DNA of 64,000 bases, taken from contig NZ_QNRK01000012.1 of the NCBI RefSeq assembly GCF_003315135.1, positions 103,007 through 167,006 on the forward strand, written 5' to 3'. The position numbers and the translations under genes are program-made. Positions within the stretch are counted from its first letter, which is position 1. Each line of letters starts with the position of its first letter. Shown piece after piece: positions 17,537 to 25,460 of the stretch. Source of the stretch: Roseiarcus fermentans (GTDB lineage Bacteria > Pseudomonadota > Alphaproteobacteria > Rhizobiales > Beijerinckiaceae). A model generated the notes under the pieces. That model had not been told where the DNA came from, searched no databases, and worked only from the letters and a program-made list of their open reading frames with translations.

Positions 17537-18561
17537 GCGCAATCGTGCTGTCCCCGGAGTGGATCCGGGAGGAACTGCTGAACGCGGGCACGAGCTGGAG
17601 CGTCGGTTCATTCGGAGCGATCGCGGAATTCTCCCGCGACCCCGGCGAGCCTCTGCTCGCGGGCGCCGATGGCTCGCGCCCGGAGGCCGTCACGGCCAAA
17701 GGCGGCATCCGGTTCGACGATCTCGCTGGGGTGCAGGCGATTGCCTACGAGACGACGGCCAAGGACGCGGATCTCTGGAGCCATGCCGTCGCGTTGTGCC
17801 TGCCGGCCCACGTCTGCGCGACGAGCGGCCGGAGCGTGCTGACCGAAATCGGTCCCGATCGCGACGCGCTGCGCGAAGCGGACCGTGACGCGACCCTGTT
17901 CGACGTCGGCGCCGGGACGTTGCAGGTCGACGTCTGCGTGCGAACGGCCGATCCGGATCTCGTCCGCCGCCTGCGCGCCTGCGAAAGCCAATCCGTGCTC
18001 GAGCCGGAAAGCCCCGCCCTGAAGGCAATCCTCGAGGCGAGCCCGCACCGCGTCTTCGTCGCGAGGATCGGGCGCGTGGAAGTCTATCAGCCGATCCCGA
18101 GCCCCGACCAGAAGAGCCCGGATGGGCCCCATACCCATTTTCTTCCCAAACTGCTCAGGGCCCGTCGAACCCATTCGGCCGCCAGTCCGATCCCGGAAGG
18201 CTGGGTTCCCTGCGCGCACATGTACCCCGCCAATCCCGCCAGGGACGAGATGGGGCGGCCGACGCCCTTCGACCTCGCGCTGCACGTGCGGTTCCAGGAC
18301 ATCCTCCGCGCGTTCGGCGATCCCGATCTGATCGCGCTCAAGGACGCCGTCGCCGAGGGCGTGCGCCAAGGCCTCGATCCGGCCGCGTTGCATGGACCGA
18401 AGGGGCGCTTCGCCACGGCGGCGCGCAGAGTCGCGCTGCGGCAGATTCAGGCGAAGGAGGGCGCATCGCCGGCCTTGAGGCTGTGGAGAGAGGTCTTCGA
18501 CCGTGTCGCCGACGAGGCGAGCGAGGACGACGAGGGCAAGCCGCAGGCGGATCACGAATAG
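17533..18561 (+). CDS. Conserved-looking unknown protein in the B12-import operon
   Basis: 342 aa, no recognised catalytic motif. It is soluble, with no signal peptide or membrane span. Cys, His and Trp are spread through the sequence, including VALCLPAHVCATSG, DVCVRTADPD and GPHTHFLPKLLRARR, GWVPCAHMYPANPARD. The His/Cys-rich blocks could bind a metal or a corrinoid, but that is speculation. It overlaps btuD (ATGA) and is followed after 15 nt by the TonB-like gene, so it is embedded in the riboswitch-controlled unit. A cytoplasmic role in handling imported corrinoid is the contextual guess. Confidence 0.7.
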   Translation: MSAIVLSPEWIREELLNAGTSWSVGSFGAIAEFSRDPGEPLLAGADGSRPEAVTAKGGIRFDDLAGVQAIAYETTAKDADLWSHAVALCLPAHVCATSGRSVLTEIGPDRDALREADRDATLFDVGAGTLQVDVCVRTADPDLVRRLRACESQSVLEPESPALKAILEASPHRVFVARIGRVEVYQPIPSPDQKSPDGPHTHFLPKLLRARRTHSAASPIPEGWVPCAHMYPANPARDEMGRPTPFDLALHVRFQDILRAFGDPDLIALKDAVAEGVRQGLDPAALHGPKGRFATAARRVALRQIQAKEGASPALRLWREVFDRVADEASEDDEGKPQADHE

Positions 18562-18576
18562 CGCGGAACCTGCAAG

Positions 18577-20241
18577 ATGCGAGCCGGCGTGTCGCGGCAG
18601 GTCAGGATCGATCCCGGCGCCCTGGAGGCGCCGCCGGCGCAATCTTGCGTCGCGGCGCCGGACGTCGAACTCGCGTGGATCGCGCCCGACCCCCGGGGCT
18701 GCTCGGCGCCGGTCGAGGGCGGCGATGGCGCGCGGATCGTCTATCTCCCCCCCATCCTCGCGCCGCTCGACCGCGCGGACGGATCGTCGCCCCGGATCGA
18801 TGTCGAACTCCGTCAGGCGGTCGGCGAGGGTCCTTTCCCGCTCGACGCCTCGCCGGGGTCCCCGACAAGCCGCGCCATGGCGAAGCCGTCGCGCCTGGCG
18901 CAGGCCGTGGAAGCGGTCTTCGTCCTCGTCGCCCACATGGCGGCGCTGGCCGCGCTCCTCAGCCTCGACCTCCCGACGCCGTCAGCGCCCGACGCCGCCA
19001 TCGAGGTAACGGTGGCGGCCGGCGACGCCCCCTCTGAAACGGGTTCCGCGGCCGGATCGGACGGTCAGCCGGCGGCGTCCGTCGCGAGCGCGTCGCAGCA
19101 TGTCGACTCGGCGCCGACGTCCGCCGCCGGATCGCCGGCCGCGCCGGCTGCCGATGACCACATGCCCGCGACCCCGCCCGAGCAGACGTCGCAATCGCCG
19201 CCGCCGCTCGCTCCGCCGGAGACGCCTCAACCCGAAGAGGCCTGGCCGCCCGCGGTCGCCGAGCCAGCGCCGGCGAGGTCTGAGCCGCCGCAGGTCCCGC
19301 CGACCCCGCCCGAGACGCCTCGGCCGGAGGAGGAGAAACCGCCCGCGGTCGCCGAGCCGTCGCCGCCGCCATCCGATCCGGCGGCGGCGCAAGTCCCGCC
19401 GTCGGTCGCGGAGGCCGCTAGCCCGCCGGCCCCGGCGACCGAGAGTCCGCCGACCCCGCCGGAAATCCCTCGACCGATGGAAGCGAAACCGCCCGCGGTC
19501 GCCGACCTGGCGGCGCCGCAGGCCCCGCCGTCCGTGGTCGAAGCCCTTCCGCCCCCTCCGGAGGCGCCTCGACCCGTGGAAACGAAACCGCCTGCGGCGC
19601 CGTCGACCCAGGTCGCCGTCCAGCAACCTCGGCCTGTACGGTCCGCATCTCCGTCCGACATACGGCCGCGGGCGCCGGCGCCTGTTCCCTCGAGGCCGAC
19701 GCCGCAAAGGACGCGGCCCGGGACCCGGCCCGAACGGCCCGAGCGAAAGGCCGAGGCCGCGCCGCCTCCCCGCACGCAAGCTCCTCCGCGGCCGAAGCCC
19801 GAGGCTAGGCCCGCCTCCCCGGCGCAGGCTGACGGCGGAGCCGGGTCTTCCGGGCATGGGGCGCCCAGGGGCCGGCAACAGGGGAGCGAAACGGCCGGCG
19901 GCGGGCAAGGCGCGTCCGGAGCGCGCCGTTCGGGGGCACGGCAAGGCCAGGCCGGCGGCGGCGGCATGTCGCGGTCGAACTACGGTGCGCTGGTCATCGC
20001 CGAGATTCAGGCGCGAAAATACTTTCCGGAATCCGCCCGCGCCCGCGGGTCGACGGGGGCTGTCGGCGTCGCCTTCACGATCGGGCCGAGCGGCAGGGTC
20101 TCGTCGGTGTCGGTCGTCCGATCGTCGGGCGTGGCGGAACTCGACGCCGCCGCCCGCCGCATCGTCCAGTCGATCGCGCCGCCGCCGCCGCCGGGCGGTT
20201 CGTTCTCAGCCAGCGCGACAATCCGGTTCAACGTCGAATGA
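18577..20241 (+). CDS. tonB: TonB-like energy transducer with long Pro-rich linker
   Basis: 554 aa from ATG 18577. A single membrane helix lies at about residues 111-130 (VEAVFVLVAHMAALAALLSL). A very long Pro/Ala/Glu-rich linker of about 330 residues spans the periplasm. The C-terminal TonB domain covers about 465-554 (NYGALVIAEIQARKYFPESA; TGAVGVAFTIGPSGRVSSVS). It would energise BtuB. The 100 residues before the membrane helix are unusual for TonB. ATG 18877 (Met101) would give a conventional protein, but the open frame and position favour the longer form. Confidence 0.8.
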   Translation: MRAGVSRQVRIDPGALEAPPAQSCVAAPDVELAWIAPDPRGCSAPVEGGDGARIVYLPPILAPLDRADGSSPRIDVELRQAVGEGPFPLDASPGSPTSRAMAKPSRLAQAVEAVFVLVAHMAALAALLSLDLPTPSAPDAAIEVTVAAGDAPSETGSAAGSDGQPAASVASASQHVDSAPTSAAGSPAAPAADDHMPATPPEQTSQSPPPLAPPETPQPEEAWPPAVAEPAPARSEPPQVPPTPPETPRPEEEKPPAVAEPSPPPSDPAAAQVPPSVAEAASPPAPATESPPTPPEIPRPMEAKPPAVADLAAPQAPPSVVEALPPPPEAPRPVETKPPAAPSTQVAVQQPRPVRSASPSDIRPRAPAPVPSRPTPQRTRPGTRPERPERKAEAAPPPRTQAPPRPKPEARPASPAQADGGAGSSGHGAPRGRQQGSETAGGGQGASGARRSGARQGQAGGGGMSRSNYGALVIAEIQARKYFPESARARGSTGAVGVAFTIGPSGRVSSVSVVRSSGVAELDAAARRIVQSIAPPPPPGGSFSASATIRFNVE

Positions 20242-20390
20242 CAAGCGCGCCTCGACCGGCCGCGCCGCTTCTTGCGCAGTTGCACGCAATCATCCACTGA
20301 AACTTGGTAGTTTCATTGCGGCAAAACGGGGGCTTGCACTGCGAAAAACCTCGGCCTAGCGTTGTGGCTGTCATCGGCGATCCGGCTCGC

Positions 20391-20551
20391 AAAGCCGGAT
20401 CACGGGAATGCGGTGAGCGCCCCTCGGGCGCAATTCCGCGGCTGCCCCCGCAACTGTAAGCGGCGAGTCGTTTGCGCATTCAAGCCACTGGGGCCGAGCC
20501 CTGGGAAGGCGCGCAATCGGCGACAACCCGCGAGCCAGGAGACCGGCCTTT
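20391..20551 (+). promoter_or_regulatory. Cobalamin riboswitch upstream of btuB
   Basis: The elements GGGAATG, GCTGCCCCCGCAACTGTAAG, GGCGAG, CCACTG, GGGAAGG and GAGCCAGGAGACCGGCC are in canonical order. The outer stem pairs AAAGCCGG at 20391-20398 with CCGGCCTTT at 20543-20551, with one bulge. The 3' edge lies 42 nt before the btuB start, close enough for translational control. Confidence 0.92.
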
Positions 20552-20593
20552 GACCACATAACCAACGCCGTCGGTGGGACGGCCGGAGGACAT

Positions 20594-22612
20594 ATGGTCA
20601 AGAACAGTCAGCTGTCCGGCTGCGCCGTCGCCGCTTTTGTCGTCGCCGCGCTCCAGCCCAATCTCGCTCACGCCCAGGCGACGTCGAACGCGCTAGGCGA
20701 GATCACCGTCACCGCCGAACGTACGCCAGTGCCGGTCAATTCCGTCGGCTCCGACGTGACCGTCATTCCCGGCTCCCGGGTCCAGCAATGGGGCGCCAAC
20801 GGCATCACCGAGGTGCTGCGCGAGGCCGTGGCCGTGACGGTCACCCAGAACGGCGGACCGAGCACACAGACCAGCGTAACCTTGCGCGGAGGCGATTCCG
20901 GCCAGGTGCTCGTGTTGGTCGACGGCATCCCGATCGGCAACCCGGCGAGCACCAACGGCGCGCTCGACTTCGGCAACCTCAGCGCCCTCGACATCGACCG
21001 CATCGAGATCGTGCGCGGCCCGCAGTCCTCGCTCTACGGCTCCGACGCCATGTCGGGCGTCATCAACATCATCACGAAGAAGGCCAAGAAGGGCGAGCAG
21101 CGCAGGTCGGTCACGATCCAGGGCGGCAGCTACGGCACGATCCAGGGCACCGCCACCGTCTCGGGCTCGACCGGCGACTGGCTCTATTCGCTCGGCGTGA
21201 CCGACATGTATTCGGCCGGATTCCCGAGCTACGGCTACCGGGTCAACCAGCCGCTGACCTACGGGTTCGGCATGGGGCCGCTGCCGCCGCTGCCGAACAC
21301 GCAGCCGTCGAACAAGGGCGGAGCCAACGGAAACTTCACCTACACGATCAACGAGAACGCGAGCGTCGACTTCGGCTTCAACGTGTGGGGCAACACCCTG
21401 CAGACGTCGAATCCCGGCGCGACTGTCGCCTCCGACGTCTTCTCGCCCTACAACTCCTCGACCACCTGGATCGGCGACGGATTCGTCCGGGCGAACGCCA
21501 CGACCGGCATCCTGACGAATCATCTGACCGTGTTCGGCAACACGACGGACATGCGGAACCGGATGACGGAGCAGTGCTACGACATCAACTTCAATGCCTT
21601 CAACTGCACGCTGGGCTACATCGGCGCCCGCTATGGCGCCGAATACCAGGGGCAACTCGCCTTCGGACCTTACGGCTCGCTGATCTTCGGCGCGCGGAAC
21701 ATGACCGAGTCGATGAGCACGTCGCAGCAACCCAATCCGTACGACGGTTCGTTCACGGCCGTCGACGCCCAGCAGACGACCAACTCGGCGTACGCCGAAT
21801 ATCGCCTGCCGCTCCTGTCGCGCCTCGACCTGACCTTCGGCGGGCGCGTCGATGCGATCCAGGAAGGACCGGCCTTCGCCACAGGGCGCGTGACCGCCGC
21901 CTACCGCATCGACGAGACGGGGACGAAGCTGCGCGCCGCCTTCGGCAACGGCGCCAAGGCGCCGACGCTGTTCCAGCGCTTCAGCCTATACGGAACGCCG
22001 GACCTCCAGCCCGAGCAGAACGTCGGCGGCGAAATCGGCATCGACCAGAAGCTGTTCCAGGACCGCCTGTTCCTGTCGGCGACGGCGTACAACACGTTCT
22101 ACAAGAACGAGATCGGCTTCGGGCTTGTCGACTCCTGCACCGTGTCGGCGGCCGCGCAGGGCGGTTGCTACTACAACATCGGCACGGCCCAGACGAAGGG
22201 CGTCGAGATCACGGCGGACGCCACCGCCGTTCCGGACGTGCTGCACATCCGCGGCGGATACACCTACAACAACGCGGTCGACACCCAGACGCATACCCCC
22301 GTGCTCTACGTTCCGCTCAACTCGGGCTACGTCTCGGCGGTCTGGACGGCCATGCCGAACCTCTCGATCGAGCCGCGCCTCCTGCTCGTGGGTCCGCGTC
22401 CGGGGACGAATTTCTATGCCTCCTTCGGCGGCGACAGGAATGTGACGCTGGCCGGATACGCAAGGCTCGACTGCATCGTGAACTACAAGATCAACGACAC
22501 GTTCGGCGTCTTCCTGCGCGGCGAGAACCTGACCGACGCGAAGTACCAGCTGACCTACGGCTACGGGACGCCGGGCGTCTCGGTCTTCGCGGGCTTGACC
22601 GCGAAGTTTTGA
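20594..22612 (+). CDS. btuB: TonB-dependent outer-membrane cobalamin receptor
   Basis: 672 aa. The signal peptide (LSGCAVAAFVVAALQPNLAH) is followed by a TonB-box-like segment GEITVTAERTP. The plug domain covers about 45-160 (TSVTLRGGDSGQVLVLVDGI; IVRGPQSSLYGSDAMSGVIN), and a 22-strand barrel ends in GVSVFAGLTAKF with the terminal Phe required for Bam insertion. It imports B12 across the outer membrane using TonB. The preceding riboswitch supports a corrinoid substrate rather than a siderophore. BtuB of E. coli is about 614 aa, so this is slightly long. Confidence 0.9.
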   Translation: MVKNSQLSGCAVAAFVVAALQPNLAHAQATSNALGEITVTAERTPVPVNSVGSDVTVIPGSRVQQWGANGITEVLREAVAVTVTQNGGPSTQTSVTLRGGDSGQVLVLVDGIPIGNPASTNGALDFGNLSALDIDRIEIVRGPQSSLYGSDAMSGVINIITKKAKKGEQRRSVTIQGGSYGTIQGTATVSGSTGDWLYSLGVTDMYSAGFPSYGYRVNQPLTYGFGMGPLPPLPNTQPSNKGGANGNFTYTINENASVDFGFNVWGNTLQTSNPGATVASDVFSPYNSSTTWIGDGFVRANATTGILTNHLTVFGNTTDMRNRMTEQCYDINFNAFNCTLGYIGARYGAEYQGQLAFGPYGSLIFGARNMTESMSTSQQPNPYDGSFTAVDAQQTTNSAYAEYRLPLLSRLDLTFGGRVDAIQEGPAFATGRVTAAYRIDETGTKLRAAFGNGAKAPTLFQRFSLYGTPDLQPEQNVGGEIGIDQKLFQDRLFLSATAYNTFYKNEIGFGLVDSCTVSAAAQGGCYYNIGTAQTKGVEITADATAVPDVLHIRGGYTYNNAVDTQTHTPVLYVPLNSGYVSAVWTAMPNLSIEPRLLLVGPRPGTNFYASFGGDRNVTLAGYARLDCIVNYKINDTFGVFLRGENLTDAKYQLTYGYGTPGVSVFAGLTAKF

Positions 22613-22652
22613 GCGAGGCGAAAGCCCTACGGCTTCCGCAGGCCTACTGAGA

Positions 22653-22681
22653 GGGCGAGACAGCCGCACGCTGTCTCGCCC
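22653..22681. terminator. Perfect 12-bp hairpin after btuB
   Basis: GGGCGAGACAGC (22653-22664) pairs perfectly with 22670-22681 around a 5-nt loop. It sits 41 nt after the btuB stop and 79 nt before the adenosyltransferase start. No T-run follows, so it may be a 3'-end stabiliser or attenuator rather than a classical rho-independent terminator. Confidence 0.5.
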
Positions 22682-22759
22682 GAGCGCGTCATTGAACGAA
22701 GCGGGGCTCCACATGTCATGGCGCCGCGCGCTCGGACCGGCGAGAAGGGAGCAGGGCGA

Positions 22760-23347
22760 ATGACGACCAAGGATGCGAGTTCAGAGAAGCGGACCCGCGT
22801 GGTTACGCGATTGGGCGACGCTGGCGAGACGCAGGTCGGGAAGGGCCGCATGCTCAAGTGCGCGCCGAGGGTCGAGGCCTATGGCACGGTGGATGAGGCG
22901 AACTCGACTATCGGGGTTCTGCGCACCACAGTGCAAGTCGACGAACGGCTGAGCGGCTGGTTGCGTTCGATCCAGATCGACCTGTTCGACATCGGCGCGG
23001 ATCTCAGCATGCCGGGGGACGTCGGCGCCAAGCTGCGGTTCAAGCCCGAGCCGGTCGCACGAATCGAAGCCCAACTCGAAGAGTTGAACGCGGCGCAGCC
23101 GCGCCTCGCCAATTTCGTCCTTCCGACCGGAGCGGACATGACTGGGGCCTTCGCCCATCTTGCCCGCACCATTGTTCGCCGCGCCGAGCGCAGAATTGTC
23201 GCGCTCGCGCAGATCAAAGGGGAGGAGGTCAATCCCGAGATCCAGCGCTACCTGAACCGGCTCGCCGATTTCATGTTCATCGTCGCCCGTCATCTCAACG
23301 GCGACGGCGCCAAGGACGACGTCTGGGCCCCGCGAGGTCAGCGCTGA
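22760..23347 (+). CDS. pduO: ATP:cob(I)alamin adenosyltransferase, PduO type
   Basis: 195 aa from ATG 22760, preceded by a GGGAGCAGGG ribosome site; the open frame from 22718 lacks this. PduO-family marks are the N-terminal TRLGDAGETQVGKG, VEAYGTVDEANSTIGVLR, LPTGADMTGAFAHLARTIVRRAER, and the C-terminal YLNRLADFMFIVAR. It transfers the adenosyl group of ATP to cob(I)alamin to make adenosylcobalamin, the coenzyme and the riboswitch ligand. It follows btuB, so imported B12 would be converted directly. Family length is about 190 aa. Confidence 0.92.
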   Translation: MTTKDASSEKRTRVVTRLGDAGETQVGKGRMLKCAPRVEAYGTVDEANSTIGVLRTTVQVDERLSGWLRSIQIDLFDIGADLSMPGDVGAKLRFKPEPVARIEAQLEELNAAQPRLANFVLPTGADMTGAFAHLARTIVRRAERRIVALAQIKGEEVNPEIQRYLNRLADFMFIVARHLNGDGAKDDVWAPRGQR

Positions 23348-23437
23348 CGAAGCACGTCCACGGCCGATTCAGGGATCAAGTCGCTTGCGCGGCGAAGAGC
23401 ACGCACATTCGCGACCTGACGGCTCATGAGGGACAAG

Positions 23438-23962
23438 ATGCCGGCGGCATCTCGCATAACTTGGCAACGAGAAGAAGGCGGGTTTGTCCTCTCTGTCGAA
23501 TTGGATTCGGTCCCCGACATCGATCGCGAGAGACGAGTCGCCGCCTCTCTGGAGGTGGCGACCAAACACCTCCAGAAATCGGGAGGCAACAGGATCCGTG
23601 CGGACGCGACGTCGGTATCCTTCGCTTTCGCCCTGTCCGCCGGACCCAGAATGCGCGGGATCGCGCAGCGTCTGAGGGAGAAAATCGACGCTGTGCTGAC
23701 AGCGCCGCTCGCCCCGCGCGCAGTTGACAAGGCGCTCGGCATTAGTCAGCGCGAGCGTCTGCGCTGGTACAAGGATGGGCGTCTGCCGACGTGCGGACGG
23801 GCGAAGTTGGGTCACGGCACTCACACCGTCCACATCCCTCTTTTCCCGTTCAAGGCCATCGCCAAGCTTCAGGCTACGCCTGCCACAATCGAGGATTGGC
23901 GCCGGAAGGACGTTCATGGCGTCTCGGAAGATCTTGCTGCTCCCACGACCGTCCAGCAATGA
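23438..23962 (+). CDS. Hypothetical protein, paralog of the gene at 55931 (copy 1)
   Basis: 174 aa. The ATG at 23438 has GAGGG 8 nt upstream and aligns with the start of its paralog. The region VLTAPLAPRAVDKALGIS followed by ERLRWYKDGRLP is nearly identical in both. The C-terminal stretch (HTVHIPLFPFKAIAKLQATP, TIEDWRRKD) looks like a small DNA-binding or Myb/excisionase-like segment, but no family is certain. It has no signal peptide. The two copies lie at 23.4 and 55.9 kb, near the ends of the cobalamin island. Confidence 0.6.
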   Translation: MPAASRITWQREEGGFVLSVELDSVPDIDRERRVAASLEVATKHLQKSGGNRIRADATSVSFAFALSAGPRMRGIAQRLREKIDAVLTAPLAPRAVDKALGISQRERLRWYKDGRLPTCGRAKLGHGTHTVHIPLFPFKAIAKLQATPATIEDWRRKDVHGVSEDLAAPTTVQQ

Positions 23963-24136
23963 TTCGACTTTCGCACTTGCCCGAGCATCTGAGTATGACC
24001 TTTCGTGACGCGATGCGCCAGTCGACGCGGAGGGGGAGGCTGGGCGCTCCAGTCTGAGCGACGGCGGAAGCCCGACGGGGCCTCCTGCATCGCCCGGAGA
24101 GACAACCGATCGAACACTGCCTCGCTCGGATCTTCT

Positions 24137-24859
24137 TCAGACCGTCGAGAGCGTGGACGTTCCCTCGCGAGGACGGGCCGGCGCAAATTCCGCAAACCAC
24201 TCCTCGGCGCCTTCGCGCGTGGCGCGGTAGACCACGGCGCCGATCGCTTCGCCGACGGCGGTGTGCAGGCCGGCCCATTGCGTCGCCGCGCCTTCGATGG
24301 GCGCGGCGACGACGATGCAGTCCGTTCCCGTGCCGGTGATCCTTTGCCCGCTGTGCGGAGGATGGGCGTCGAGGATCGCGGCGGTTCGCGACTGCGCGGC
24401 GATCGAGATCGCCTCGACGAACGCTCCGTCCGTCAGGGGCCGCGAGACGTGGACGAGGGTGTTGACGGTGCCGGGAACCGGACGAACGGGAAACCGGGAT
24501 CCGACCCGCTCTCCATTCGACAGGCCGACGGTCGTGAGGCACGCGGCCTCGACGTCCTCGACGGTCGTCGCGTCGAGGCGCCATCGCCGTATGTCGCGCG
24601 AGGTCATGAGCGCGAGCGCGTCCGGCAGTCCGGCGTCGGCGAGTCTTTGGCGCAGGAAGGCGCTCGCGTCGACGTCCGGCCCCAGGTCGCGATTGCGCAC
24701 CTCGACCCATACCACCTCGCGAACCGTCGCAAAGCCGGGATGCAGCAGCGACCAGCCCAAGGTTCGCCGGGAAGAGGGGAAGCGCACCGTCATGAACGGC
24801 GGCGCGCACTCGACCGCGAACTGCGGCGCCGGCGCGGCGCCGCGACCGGCGTCAAGCAT
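24137..24859 (-). CDS. cbiZ: Adenosylcobinamide amidohydrolase
   Basis: 240 aa. CbiZ signatures are seen: LTTVGLSNGERVG, GTVNTLVHVSRPLTDGAFVE, AISIAAQSRTAAILD and GTGTDCIVVAAP. CbiZ cleaves the aminopropanol side chain of adenosylcobinamide to give adenosylcobyric acid, letting bacteria salvage incomplete corrinoids. It overlaps the BtuM-like membrane gene by 8 nt, linking salvage to transport. It is the last gene of a minus-strand unit that begins with the glyoxylate-shunt genes. A salvage enzyme fits a genome whose local de novo pathway genes are broken. Confidence 0.88.
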   Translation of the reverse strand: MLDAGRGAAPAPQFAVECAPPFMTVRFPSSRRTLGWSLLHPGFATVREVVWVEVRNRDLGPDVDASAFLRQRLADAGLPDALALMTSRDIRRWRLDATTVEDVEAACLTTVGLSNGERVGSRFPVRPVPGTVNTLVHVSRPLTDGAFVEAISIAAQSRTAAILDAHPPHSGQRITGTGTDCIVVAAPIEGAATQWAGLHTAVGEAIGAVVYRATREGAEEWFAEFAPARPREGTSTLSTV

Positions 24860-25406
24860 GACGGAGGGCGCACGCTCTGCCCGACTGCGTGCCGAGGCCG
24901 GCGCGCGCCCCGAGGGCCCGAAGGGCGAGAAATCCGCCGAAGGTCGCGGCGTTGATCAGGAAGATCCGGGTCACGACCGCAAGCGTGAAGTGCGCCACGC
25001 CGTCGCCGGTGAGCAGGCAGCCGGCAGACACCGCACCCTGGCAGGTCACGAACGCCGCAACGAAGGCCGCGACGACGCCGACAGCGCCGCCCACTCTCGC
25101 CAGGACGAAGGCTGCGGCGCCGACCGCCAGGAGTAAGATGAGGGCCAGCCCGGCGCCCCAGGCGAACGTGCTGGCGTCGATCGGGTAGCCGAGGCACGCG
25201 AAGCCGACGATCTGGTTGGCGAGCCAGACCGAGAGAATGGAGCCGATCGCGGCCGCGGGGCCGAACAGCATCGCCGCCATCGTGGCGAAGGCGGCGAGCG
25301 GCAGGGCGCAGGAGAAGCCCAGCGTCAGCGCGACGCTGGCCGCGACCATGAGCGCGCTAAGCGCCGAGACGCGGCTCCGCGGAGCGAGATTGGCGATGGC
25401 GTTCAT
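24852..25406 (-). CDS. Predicted small corrinoid or cobalt transporter, BtuM-like membrane protein
   Basis: 184 aa from the ATG at 25404-25406, which has GGAGG 8 nt upstream. About six membrane helices are predicted (ALMVAASVALTLGF, AAIGSILSVWLANQIVGF, ALILLLAVGAAAFVLARV). The size and the ANQIVGFACLGYP segment (Cys71) recall BtuM, an ECF S-component-like B12 transporter of proteobacteria that binds cobalt of cobalamin through a cysteine. Other cysteines lie at FSCALP and TCQGAVSAGC. Overlap with cbiZ supports corrinoid import. Assignment to BtuM is by layout and context; a cobalt permease is the alternative. Confidence 0.5.
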   Translation of the reverse strand: MNAIANLAPRSRVSALSALMVAASVALTLGFSCALPLAAFATMAAMLFGPAAAIGSILSVWLANQIVGFACLGYPIDASTFAWGAGLALILLLAVGAAAFVLARVGGAVGVVAAFVAAFVTCQGAVSAGCLLTGDGVAHFTLAVVTRIFLINAATFGGFLALRALGARAGLGTQSGRACALRHA

Positions 25407-25460
25407 GGGTCGGCCTCCGGGGGGTTCCGTTTGTTTCACGATCCCTGTTCGAATGTCCAG

